From contig CAZUJF010000040.1 of assembly GCA_964619955.1 (NCBI GenBank), forward strand, positions 1 through 47,079: 47,079 nt of DNA, given 5' to 3'. The notes beneath the pieces are model-generated. The model was not told where the DNA came from, did not search any database, and saw nothing but the letters and a program-made list of their open reading frames with translations. The stretch's first letter is position 1, and each line of letters begins with the position of its first letter. Of the stretch, positions 7,927 to 17,300 are shown piece by piece. This DNA comes from JACQFK01 sp964619955. GTDB taxonomy: Bacteria > Planctomycetota > MHYJ01 > JACPRB01. The position numbers and the translations under genes are program-made.

Positions 7927-10900
7927 CCCGGGGCCCCTTCTGTTCGTGTTTCTTCTTTTCCTGGTCGAACTTCTCGAGGAAGGTCTTCATCAGCCCGCCC
8001 AGCTTGCCCTGCTCGTCGGAGAGCCTCTGCAGGAACACCTTCTCCGCGGGGGACAGATCCTCGCGGTCCGCCTTGTAGCCGCGGCTCACGCCCTGCGTCT
8101 TCTTCAGGAGCGCCTCCTGCAGGCGGCGCATCATGTTCAGCTGGACCAGGTCCGGCACCAGCGGCGGCTTGCCCCCTCCTCCGCCGCCGCCCCCCCCGCC
8201 CCCGCCGGCCTTCTTCTTCTCCTCGCGGCGCTTGAAATCGAAGGCCTCCACGAGATCCTTGAGCTTGCGCACCGCGTCGGCCTCGAGGTCCTGCGTGCGC
8301 TGCCCCGTCTCGGCGTCCTTGAGCCCCGCCGCCGCCTCGGCCATGTCCGCCGCCGAGCTGTCCATCACGTACGCGAAGACGTCGACGTTCTGCTCCCGGA
8401 CCTTGCGCCGGACCTCCTCGAGGTTCTTCCCCAGATCCTCCTGCGCCTTGCCGAGCGACTTCGTCCGGATGACCTCCTCGCGGTTCAGCGCGCCCTTCTT
8501 TTTCCGGAGAACGTCGATGTCCCGCGTGGCCTTCAGCAGCACCCCCTCCTGGATGTCGATGATCTTGCGCAGCTCGGTCTGCAGCTGGACGAGTTTCTCC
8601 TCCTCGGCCATGCGCCGCAGCTCCTCCATCTGCTCCTTGAGGTCGCGCTCGGCGTCGTCGAGGTCCTTGAGCGCCTCCTCCTCGTCCTTCTCGGCCTCCT
8701 CGGGCTTGTTCTGCTCGAGGTTCTTCTGCGCCTTCTGCATGTTGCCCTTGGCCTGCTGGGCGCGCTGCTTGGCCATCTCCTTCTGCATCTGCTCGAGCTG
8801 CTTTTCGAGCTCCTCGGTCAGCTGCTTCACGTCCTTCTGCTTCTTGGCCAGCTCCTCGGCCTTCTTCTTCTCCGCCTCGTTCAGCGGGCGCCGCGCCAGC
8901 TCATTGAGCTTTTTCTTCGCCTCCTCCAGCTTCTTCTGCGCCTCCCCCTGGCTCTTGGAGGCCTCCCCTGACTTCGCCTGGGGCTGGTCGAGCTGCTCGC
9001 CGGCCTTCTGCATCTCGCCTTTCGCCTGCTTCGCGGATTCGGCGGCGCCCTTCAAAGCCTCGGACTTCTGCGCGTCCTTCTCCTCTTTCGCCTTCTGCTC
9101 CAGCGCCTTGGAGACCTTCTGCTCGAGGTCCTCCTCCAGCTTCTTCTGCTCCGCGGCGAGCTTCTTGAAGTCGGGGTCCTCCTTCTTCGCCATCTCCTCC
9201 TTCGCCTTCTGGAGCATCTCCTTGGCCTCTTGCAGGGACTTCTGGGCCTGCCCCTGCGACTGCTGGGCCTGGGAGGACTGCGACTTCTTCATCTCGCCCG
9301 CGGACTGCTGCATCTGGTTCTCGGCGGAGCGCATCTGGGCCGCGGAGCCCTGCAGGTTCTCCTGGGCCTCCGGGCTCTGCTGCAGCGCCTGCGGCGTGCG
9401 CGCCATCGCATTGAGCTTGTCGGCGAGCGCCTGGGCTTGCTTGGACTGCTCGGACGCCTTCTTGGCCGCCGCCTCGAACTGGGGCTTTTCCTTCTGCGCG
9501 AGCGCGTTCTGGAGCCGCTCCAGCTCGGAACGCGCCTCCTTCATCTTGTCGATCGCCTGCTGCTGCGCCTGGCCGGCGGGCTCGTTCTGGCCCTTCTCCA
9601 GGCTCTCCTTGGCCTTGGCGGCGGACTCCGCCCCCTGCGCGGTCTTCTCGCCCGCGTTCTCGAGCCCCTTCGCGTTTGCGGGGCTCTCGTTGGCCTTGGC
9701 CGCATCCTTCATCTTGTCCGACAAGGCCTTCGCCTGCTTCTCGAGCTCCGCCTGCTCCTGCCGGCTCTTCGCGTCCTGGCCCGGGCGCGCCTGCGCGGCG
9801 TCCTCCTTTGCCTGCTTCAGCGCGTCCCTGGCTTTTTCCAGGTCCTTGAGGGCGCGCTCCTGGTCCCCCTTCGCGAGATCGAACGCCCCCTCCTCGAGCC
9901 CCTGCCGGGCCGCGTCCTGTGCGTTCGAGGCGTCCGCCAGCGGCTTCAGCGCCTTCTCCCGCGTCTCCTGCGGCAGCGACTTTTCGTGGAACAGCTCGTT
10001 GCCGAGCTGCCAGGTGCGGTCGTTGAGGTCCTTCTGCTCCTTCTCGAGGCCCTTCGCGTTCGCCTTGTCCGGCGCCGCCTGCGCCTTCCTCGAGGCATCC
10101 AGGGCCTTCTTCTGGTCGGCGATCACCTTCTCGAGCTCCGCCAGCGCCCGGTCGAGGGCCCGCTTCGCCGCATCCTGGTCCCGGGTGCCCTGACGGACCT
10201 TCTCCTGCCGCTCGATCACCTGGTCGAGCTCCTTCGCCAGCTCGTCGACGCTGCGGAGCTCCCTGGACTTGACGTTTTCGAACTCCTTCTCGGCGGCCTT
10301 CTGCTCGGCCTGGAGGCGCTCGATGTCCTTGAGCGCGTCCTCCATCGCCTTCATCAACTCCTGCGGACGGCCGGACTCCGTCTTCTCCTTCAGCTCCTGC
10401 TGCCGCTTCTGCAGCTCCTCGATGTCCTTCTTGAGCTGCTCGAAGTCCTTGCCCCGCTCCTGGTCGAGCTGCTCGGTCTCCTTCTTGATCTGCTGCTCCT
10501 TCTGCTTCACCTCGGCGATCTTCTCGAGCGCGACCTTGAGCGTCTCGATCTCCTTCTTGATCTGCTCGGGATCGGTGCGGTCCTCCAGCAGCGCGAGCAG
10601 CCCCTCGATCGCCTTGGCGACGTCCTCGCCCGCCTGCAGGGCCTTCTCCACGCGGTTGCCCGCGAGGTGCTCCAGCACCGCGCGGACGTTGACGCCGACG
10701 CGGTCCTCGCGAAGCCGCTTGAGGCCGTCCTCGAGCTTCTTCGCGTAGTGCTCCTGGTCCTTCTTGCGCAGCTCGTCCGTCAGCTTCGCCATCGTGGCTT
10801 CGAGCTTCTGCAGCTCCGCCTCGATCTTGAGCTGGTTCTCCCGCTGCTGGCGCCGCCGGTCGGCGTCGTCCTGCGCGCCGCCGGGCGCCGCCAGGAGCAG

Positions 10901-10930
10901 GATCAGGGCCGCCGCATGAATCAAGCGCAT
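7919..10930 (-). CDS. Very large exported coiled-coil protein
   Basis: A 1003-residue protein with a clear signal peptide (MRLIHAAALILLLAAPGGAQ, cleavage near residue 20) and almost continuous charged helix: Lys, Glu, Gln, Ala and Leu dominate residues 25-890, with many degenerate KxxEEAxKxLxxA-type heptads. Near residues 909-920 there is a run of 12 glycines (8171-8206) followed by KPPLVPDLVQLNMMRRLQEALL and a short basic helical end. No enzyme motif is visible, and the protein should be extracytoplasmic. It starts 10 bp after the DUF4175-like gene, suggesting a complex in which the DUF4175-like protein is the membrane anchor. Function unknown. Confidence 0.8.
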   Translation of the reverse strand: MRLIHAAALILLLAAPGGAQDDADRRRQQRENQLKIEAELQKLEATMAKLTDELRKKDQEHYAKKLEDGLKRLREDRVGVNVRAVLEHLAGNRVEKALQAGEDVAKAIEGLLALLEDRTDPEQIKKEIETLKVALEKIAEVKQKEQQIKKETEQLDQERGKDFEQLKKDIEELQKRQQELKEKTESGRPQELMKAMEDALKDIERLQAEQKAAEKEFENVKSRELRSVDELAKELDQVIERQEKVRQGTRDQDAAKRALDRALAELEKVIADQKKALDASRKAQAAPDKANAKGLEKEQKDLNDRTWQLGNELFHEKSLPQETREKALKPLADASNAQDAARQGLEEGAFDLAKGDQERALKDLEKARDALKQAKEDAAQARPGQDAKSRQEQAELEKQAKALSDKMKDAAKANESPANAKGLENAGEKTAQGAESAAKAKESLEKGQNEPAGQAQQQAIDKMKEARSELERLQNALAQKEKPQFEAAAKKASEQSKQAQALADKLNAMARTPQALQQSPEAQENLQGSAAQMRSAENQMQQSAGEMKKSQSSQAQQSQGQAQKSLQEAKEMLQKAKEEMAKKEDPDFKKLAAEQKKLEEDLEQKVSKALEQKAKEEKDAQKSEALKGAAESAKQAKGEMQKAGEQLDQPQAKSGEASKSQGEAQKKLEEAKKKLNELARRPLNEAEKKKAEELAKKQKDVKQLTEELEKQLEQMQKEMAKQRAQQAKGNMQKAQKNLEQNKPEEAEKDEEEALKDLDDAERDLKEQMEELRRMAEEEKLVQLQTELRKIIDIQEGVLLKATRDIDVLRKKKGALNREEVIRTKSLGKAQEDLGKNLEEVRRKVREQNVDVFAYVMDSSAADMAEAAAGLKDAETGQRTQDLEADAVRKLKDLVEAFDFKRREEKKKAGGGGGGGGGGGGKPPLVPDLVQLNMMRRLQEALLKKTQGVSRGYKADREDLSPAEKVFLQRLSDEQGKLGGLMKTFLEKFDQEKKKHEQKGPRDE

Positions 10931-10940
10931 GGATCGTCTC

Positions 10941-13103
10941 CTACTTGCCGCCGCCGGACTTCTTGATGTCCTTGTTCATCCGGTCCTGCGCGTCCTTGAT
11001 CTCGCGCGCGATCCGGATCACTTCCTGGTAGCTGGACCACTTGTCGAGGTACTCGAGGGCCTTCTGGACCGCCTTCGCGGTCTCCCCCTGCAGGCCCTGG
11101 CCTTCGCGCAGCGCCGTCGAGCGCTCCGACGCGCTCTTCAGGCGCGCCGAGCCGTCGATCTTCGCCGCGGCGAGGCGCGAGAAGCCGGGCTTCGCCGGGT
11201 CCTCGGGGAGGCCGACGGCGGACTCCAGCTCCTCGATGGCCCCCTGCAGCTTCTGCGCGGCGCCCTCATTGAAGATCTTGTTGTAGACGCCGCGGCGCAT
11301 GAGGTGGCGGATGTCGCGCCGCGCCCCGTCGAGCTTGGACGTGATGTCGTTCTGCTCCAGGCCCGCCTGCCGGACCTCGCTCTGCTGCTCGGGCGTCAGC
11401 TGGTCCGTGCGGCCGTAGTTCTGGAGGAGCCGCCCGCTGCGCGCCCAGCCGGTGTCCTGCCGCAGCTTCTGGGCCTTGAGCAGCGTCTTCACGCGCTCGA
11501 TCGCGTCCTGCAGCTCTTTCTCGAGCGTGCCCAGGCTGACGATCGACAGCTTGTAGACCTTCGACAGGCGCACGTTCCGGGCGCCCGCGTCCTTGTAATC
11601 CTCCGCCCGGAACCGCAGTTCCACGTGATCCCCGGGAGACAGCCCGTAGGGGGCGAGGTTGAGCAGGGTCTCGGATTTGATCTGCGTCTCGCCGTAGTCC
11701 CGGGAATTCTGGATCCGGGTGAAGACGATGGCCGACCAGTCCTTGGCCTTCACGGGATCCTGCGCCAGCACCCGTACGTCCAGCGCGATCCGCGCGATCC
11801 CGTAGTCGTCCCGGATCTCCGCCTCGAGCGGCCGCTCGCAGAGATCGGTCACGAACTCGTCGGAGAGCGGATCGCGCACGACGATCTCGGGCGGGCGGTC
11901 CTCGAGGCCCTTGATGGAGTAGCGGATCGGGTCGCGGTTCGCCAGCCCGTTCACGGCGTTCAAGGTGAGGGCGTATTCGCTGACGGGCTCCGTCACCGCG
12001 AAAGCGCCGGACAGCGCCCGCGGCTTGCCGTCCGAGATCAGCAGCACCGGCAGCGCCGTCACCTGCTCCTTGCCCTTGAGGCCCAGCGTCAGCGATGCCG
12101 ACTTGAGATCCTCGTTCGCCACCGCCTCGAAGCGGACCTTCGTGCCGACCGGCGCGCTCACGGTCCCGCCGGTCTCCGGACGCTCCGGCGGCGTGTTCGC
12201 GAGCTTCAGATACGGCGGATACTCGTAGTAGAGGCGGACGAGATCGAGGCTCGGGGGCGTGACGACGTCGACCGTGTGGTCGGCCGTGACGTCGTCCCCG
12301 CCTTCCACGTGGAACGTGAAGGGCCCGGCCACGCGGGTGAACGTGTATTGCCAGCGGCGTCCGGCGTGCGGGCTCATGCGCTCCTGGCCCTTCTCCCCGC
12401 TCTGGAACACGTAGCTCAGCAGCACCTTGGAGGGGTCGCGACCCTTCACCTCGACCGCGAGCGTCAGATCCTCGCCGCGCGCCACGACCCGGCGCTGCCG
12501 GTCGAAGTCGAGCACCGTCAGATGCGTGCGCTGCGGCCATTTGGTCGATCCGCCCACGACGCGGTTGAGATAGATGGACGCGAAGCCGGGCGCCGCCGCG
12601 GCGGACACGCCGAGCGCCAGGGCCAGGCCGGCGGCCCCCGCCGCCAGACGTCCCACATGGCGCCGCGTGAGAACCCGGCTGAAGTCGATGGAGGCCACGG
12701 CCTGTTCCGCCTGCCCGATCACCGCGGCGACGAGCGCGGGGGAATCCACCGCGCCCTGGCCCCGCGACAGCTGCAGGGCGGTGATGAGCAGGTCGTTCAG
12801 GTCCGGAAAATGCCGCTCCACGAAGAGCGCGAGGTCCTCGTCGCTGATGCGGACGCCCAGCGGATAGACCACCCGTTTCCAGGCGAGCCGTCCCAGCAGC
12901 CCGAGGCCGACCGCCAGGAAGAAGAGGCGGATCTCGCGCGGGAGGATCAGCGACCAGTCGATGAGAAAGGTCGTCATCACGAACGCGCCCGACAGGAGGA
13001 CGAGCCGGGAGAGGCCGTCCACCAGGTAGAGCATGCGGATGGCGGTCCGGACGCGGCCGAGCCGCGCCTGGATGGGCAGAAGACGCTCGCTGAATTCGCT
13101 CAA
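10941..13103 (-). CDS. DUF4175-like membrane protein
   Basis: 720 residues with two N-terminal transmembrane helices (about 31-52 and 58-75), a third at about 147-172, then a long extracytoplasmic part. Residues 180-480 look like beta-rich, Ig-like strands (TVDVVTPPSLDLVRLYYEYPPYL, followed by EAVANEDLKSASL and DDYGIARIALDVR). The rest is helical and charged. This layout, including the YYEYPPYL and DDYGI motifs, is typical of proteins labelled DUF4175 in planctomycetes. The molecular role is unknown. It lies 3 bp downstream of the zinc-finger/FecR gene and 10 bp upstream of the coiled-coil gene. In other genomes such genes sit near MoxR/BatA-type genes, but none are in this window. Confidence 0.75.
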   Translation of the reverse strand: MSEFSERLLPIQARLGRVRTAIRMLYLVDGLSRLVLLSGAFVMTTFLIDWSLILPREIRLFFLAVGLGLLGRLAWKRVVYPLGVRISDEDLALFVERHFPDLNDLLITALQLSRGQGAVDSPALVAAVIGQAEQAVASIDFSRVLTRRHVGRLAAGAAGLALALGVSAAAAPGFASIYLNRVVGGSTKWPQRTHLTVLDFDRQRRVVARGEDLTLAVEVKGRDPSKVLLSYVFQSGEKGQERMSPHAGRRWQYTFTRVAGPFTFHVEGGDDVTADHTVDVVTPPSLDLVRLYYEYPPYLKLANTPPERPETGGTVSAPVGTKVRFEAVANEDLKSASLTLGLKGKEQVTALPVLLISDGKPRALSGAFAVTEPVSEYALTLNAVNGLANRDPIRYSIKGLEDRPPEIVVRDPLSDEFVTDLCERPLEAEIRDDYGIARIALDVRVLAQDPVKAKDWSAIVFTRIQNSRDYGETQIKSETLLNLAPYGLSPGDHVELRFRAEDYKDAGARNVRLSKVYKLSIVSLGTLEKELQDAIERVKTLLKAQKLRQDTGWARSGRLLQNYGRTDQLTPEQQSEVRQAGLEQNDITSKLDGARRDIRHLMRRGVYNKIFNEGAAQKLQGAIEELESAVGLPEDPAKPGFSRLAAAKIDGSARLKSASERSTALREGQGLQGETAKAVQKALEYLDKWSSYQEVIRIAREIKDAQDRMNKDIKKSGGGK

Positions 13104-13106
13104 GGC

Positions 13107-14225
13107 TTATCGAACCTCCACGGTGACCGGGGGGGAACGGACGGTGCCGACCCAGACCTCTTCCCGGTCGTGCACCCCGCTGGTGAACACGGCGCGCACG
13201 GCCACGGATCCCTTCTCGCGGAAGAGGCCGGGGTCGACGGCGCATTCGAGCAGCACGGGATGGGCGCTGTCGCAGCGGACGAGGCCGTTCGCGGCGGGCG
13301 CCGCCGAGAGGAAGCGCACGCGGGCCGCGTCGATCGGCGCGACCGCCCCGTTGACGAGCAGCGAGAAATACTGCGAGAGGTCGCGGGGACGGCCGAGGAT
13401 CAGCGGGGCCAGCGCGTCCGACTCGAGCCGCAGCGTCCAGCGCAGCGGCGCTCCGGGCGTGACGGCGGTCTGCTCGCGCGGATCCAGGACGAGCCGCAGG
13501 GCCGGGCGTTCGTGCCGGGCGAGCCACTGGAGATGGTCCTCGATGGAGAGCTCCGCGAGCCGGGCGCCGACGGAGACCTGGCGGGGTCCGAGCTTGAGGA
13601 CCGCGGCGCCGGAGCGGACTTCGACGGCGCCCTCGACGACATAGACGGTCTCGGGGGCCCGGACGCCGAAGCGGGTGCCGTGCACGCGCGCCACGGCCCC
13701 GGCGCTGCGGATTTCAAAGCCGCGGCCGGAGGGCTCGATGTCCGCGAAGACCTCGCCCGCCTCGAGCACCGCGCAGCGGGGGCTCTCGAAGCGGAGCGCG
13801 GAGCCGCGGTCGAGCCGGAGGGTGCCGACGCCCGGCACGGAGAGGCTGAGGAAGCGGTCCGCCTGGAAGCGTTCGCCCCAGCGGAGCGTCGTCGCGGTCC
13901 CGACCACCACGGGAAGGACGGGCGCGGTGCCGACGTAGAGGAACGAGGCCAGCGCCACCAGGATGCCCGCCGCGGCGGCGAAGCGGAGCCAGCCTCCAGA
14001 GGACCGGCGCGGCGGCAGCTTCGATTCGATCAAGGGCCAGAGGGGCCGGGACGCCTCGAAGGCGGGCAGCGCCGCGAAGCGGGCCCGGACGGCGTGGAGT
14101 CCGTCGCGCTCCGCGGCACAGGCCGCGCAGGCGGCGGCATGAGTGTCGAGCGCCGCCGCATCATCGGGGGCCAGCGCCCCGTGGAGCCGCTCCACCCAAA
14201 GCCCGGTCCGTTCACAGCCGTCCAT
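13107..14225 (-). CDS. Zinc-finger anti-sigma/FecR-like membrane protein
   Basis: 372 residues. The cytoplasmic N-terminus has an anti-sigma-type zinc motif His-x3-Cys-x2-Cys (DTHAAACAAC, about residues 28-36). A transmembrane helix lies at about 78-100. The next ~130 residues resemble a FecR domain (LSVPGVGTLRLDRGSALRFES, VFADIEPSGRGFEIRSAGAVARVHGTRFGVR, VVEGAVEVRSG). The C-terminal ~140 residues are unassigned beta-rich sequence. The architecture suggests a transmembrane regulator of an ECF sigma factor, but no sigma gene is adjacent. It is the first gene of a four-gene minus-strand operon and is divergent from the A2M gene. Confidence 0.75.
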   Translation of the reverse strand: MDGCERTGLWVERLHGALAPDDAAALDTHAAACAACAAERDGLHAVRARFAALPAFEASRPLWPLIESKLPPRRSSGGWLRFAAAAGILVALASFLYVGTAPVLPVVVGTATTLRWGERFQADRFLSLSVPGVGTLRLDRGSALRFESPRCAVLEAGEVFADIEPSGRGFEIRSAGAVARVHGTRFGVRAPETVYVVEGAVEVRSGAAVLKLGPRQVSVGARLAELSIEDHLQWLARHERPALRLVLDPREQTAVTPGAPLRWTLRLESDALAPLILGRPRDLSQYFSLLVNGAVAPIDAARVRFLSAAPAANGLVRCDSAHPVLLECAVDPGLFREKGSVAVRAVFTSGVHDREEVWVGTVRSPPVTVEVR

Positions 14226-14254
14226 ACACCTGCTTCAACCGGCATCCCCCTCCA

Positions 14255-14281
14255 AAGGTTCATGAAATCGTCCTGAACCTT
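14255..14281. promoter_or_regulatory. Inverted repeat in a divergent intergenic region
   Basis: Perfect 8-bp arms AAGGTTCA (14255-14262) and TGAACCTT (14274-14281) are separated by 11 bp, giving a 19-bp centre-to-centre spacing. It lies between the start codons of the FecR operon (14225, minus) and the A2M gene (14332, plus). Without a T run it is more like an operator than a terminator. Confidence 0.4.
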
Positions 14282-14331
14282 CCTCGCCCCGTCCCGTTGA
14301 TACCGGGGCGTGCCGGGGTTGGGGAGATTGC

Positions 14332-17300
14332 ATGGTTCGTTCCCTACGCGGTCGAGTCGCGCTGCTGGGCGTCCTCGCCCTCCTCGGCGGCGCCTTCCTC
14401 ATCCCCGACCTCTCGGCCCCCGTGGAACCCGCCTTCCGCAGTTTCGACGAGGCCCGGGCGTTCCTCCTCGCCCGCTGCTCGCAGGATCCCGACTGGAAAC
14501 TGCCCGACGACGCCTATTCGGGCGGCTATCTTCGCGAATACCAGAAGCGGGATGGAAGCCGCACCCAAATCCGGCTCGTCAACGACCCCGCCCGCGAACT
14601 CGCGCTCGCCGAGGGTTTCCGCGCCACCGGCTTTCACAAGCAGGCCCTCTACCACTATGAGGTCATCCTTCGGCATCACTCCCGGAGCCCCCAGGCCCGA
14701 AACGCCCGCGCGCGGATCGGCGCCTGCCGCTCGGACACGGTCCTCGGGCTTGTGGCGGGAGCCCCCCTCATCCAGGGGCCGGGCAAGCAGTTCTTCGCCC
14801 CCGCCCGCCGTCCCCTCGAGACGTCCCTCGACGAACTCCTCCAGAGGAAGGATCTGACCGCCTTGGCCGTCGCCTTTCGAAAACCCCTGCTTCCCGCCGG
14901 GACGCTTCCCGCCGGCCCGCTCGTCCGCGTGGGACGCTATTCCGCCGTGGGCGACCTGAAACGCGAAACCGCTCCGGTCCCGGTCTCGATCGAGGACCTG
15001 CCCCGGGGCGCCTGGTACGAAATCACCCAGCCGGAATCGCTGTTTGCCTCGGAGACGCTCTTCAAACTCGCCTGCCTGACCCGGCTTCGGGATCTCGTCC
15101 CCTCCTCCCAGGCCTTCATCGACGAACAACTGGCCCTGCTCGGGGAGCATCGGGCGGCCCGTGCCCAGGCGAAGGCGCCGGCCCCGGAAGCCCTGAAGCT
15201 GGACGCGCTCTGGACGGAGGCCGTCGAGCACAACGCCCGCTTCACGTTGCAGACGACGAACGCGCTCACCACCACGGCGACGCTCCCGGTCACGATCGAA
15301 GCCGGCAACATCGACTCGATCCGCTTTCACGTCGAGCGGGTGGAAGGCGCCCCGCCGGCGCAGCTCGCGGAGCTGAACGCCTGGGCCTTCAAGGCCCCGG
15401 CGGCGTCCGTCGCCGTCCATGAATTCCCGCTCAAGCCCGGAACCCAGACCGTCGAGTGCCCCCTGCCCGCCCCGGGCATCCACCGCGTGACCGCCTCCTC
15501 CAAGGGGCTCTCCTGCCGCTTCCTCGCGGTCCGCAGCAACCTGCAGGCACAGGCCCTGGTCTCCCCGAACAACAGCGCGCTGCTCTTCGATCGCGGCGGC
15601 CTCACGCTCAGCCGCGGAGCGGGCCCGCTCGTCAAGAGCGACGACCGCGGCCTCGCGCTGCTGCAGGGGGCCGGACGCAGCGCCATCTGCGAGGAACACC
15701 GGAGCTGCTGTGCCACCTGCGCGTCGTGCGATCACCACCACGGCGGCCAGGGCGGGCCGCATTTTGTCTCGGGTCCGAACCACGCCGCGCTCCTGGGATT
15801 CGCCGACCTCCCCTCCGTGCCCCCCGTGCCCGCCGTCCCCTTGCTCTTCCTCGGCACCGACCGGCCCGTATACAAAGCGGGCGACACGCTCCGCTTCCGC
15901 GGCATCGCCCGGATTCCGAAGCCGCAGCTCGACGGCAGCGAGCCCTCGCGGCACGATCCCGCGTCCGGCCAGACGGCGCGCGTGGTCGCCTCCCAGAACA
16001 AGGCTGCCTTCTTCGAACGGGAGTACAGCACGAACGAGGCCGGCACGTTCCACGGGGAGATCCCCCTGCCCCTCTCCGCGGCGAGGACGACCTGCGAGCT
16101 CACCGTGTCTTACCTGGGCCGCAGCGAAACGCTCCCCTTCGAGATCCGGGATTACAAGAAGACCGACTTCGCCGTGCTCTTGAGCCCCGGCGCGGACGGC
16201 GTCCGCTACAGCGCGGGCTACGTCTGGGGCCTGCCGGTCCCCGGCGCCCGGGTGGAGATCCTCGTCGACGGCCGGCCCGCGACTCCTGTCGACGGCCGCA
16301 TCGAAGCCAAGGACGGCCAGCGCGTCCAGGTCCAGCTCCGCCGCGACGACGAGCTCCTCGCCTCGCAGGCGCTCACCTACCACGCCCCTGCCCCCTCAAC
16401 CCGCGCTGAAGCCGCGGTCCTCCCCGCGGCGCCGCCCCAAGCGCCCGGGGCGCCGCCGCCGACCACCACCGTCCGGGAACTCCGCCTCCACAACCGCTCC
16501 GTAAAGGACGCGATCGTGCTGGAGCTGGAGGCCCCCGCCGATCTCGCCGAGGCGCTGCTCGTCCTGGGCGACGTGCAGATCTACGAGGTCGCCCGCATTC
16601 CACTCCGGCAGGGACGCGGACGGGCGAGCTTCCCCGTCCGGCCGATCTACGATCCCCAGGTCGCGGCGTTCGCGTTTGCGGGCGATCTCGAGGCGCGGAC
16701 CGACGTGGCCTTGCGGAACCGGCAACTACCGGTGAAGCTGGAGCTGCCCGCGAAGGCGCGGCCGGGTGACACGGTCGAGCTGAAGGTCCATTCGCAGCCG
16801 GGCGCGTATTTCTCCGTGGCGGCGGTGGATGAGGCGATCTTCGCCCTCAAGGCCGACGAGACGCCCGCCCTCTACCAGCACTTCCATCCCGTCCGGGCCG
16901 CCACGCTCAAACGCGCGCTGCGCCCGCTGCTCAGCCTCCCAGGCGAGCAGCACTCGTGCGAGCAGGATCCGCCGGGGGACTTCTTCCGCGCCGGGAACGA
17001 CTTCAATGAGGTCGCGGATGACGCGGAATTTGCGCTGGTCAAGGGCCTGAACGATGTCATAGGCGGAGGAGGTGGCGGAAGCGGAAGCTTCGGCGGCCGC
17101 ATGGGCGGCAGTCGGCGGATGGTGGTCAGGGCCGGCGGCATGGCCTCCGAAAGCGCGGTCGATCGCGCCCTGCTGGCGTTCGCCCGGCTGCAGCGGCCGG
17201 ACGGCCTCTGGGACGGCTCGGCGCTCACGGCCGCCGGAACGCTGGACCGCCGCGGCAACTCCGCGCTGGTCCTGCTCGGCTTTGTGGGAGCCGGCTATTC

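Noticed and set aside
8133..10193. Long plus-strand frames opposite the coiled-coil gene, rich in Ser, Phe and Ala
   Set aside because: They are shadows of the repetitive Lys/Glu/Gln codons of the minus-strand gene, which has a signal peptide and correct operon spacing.
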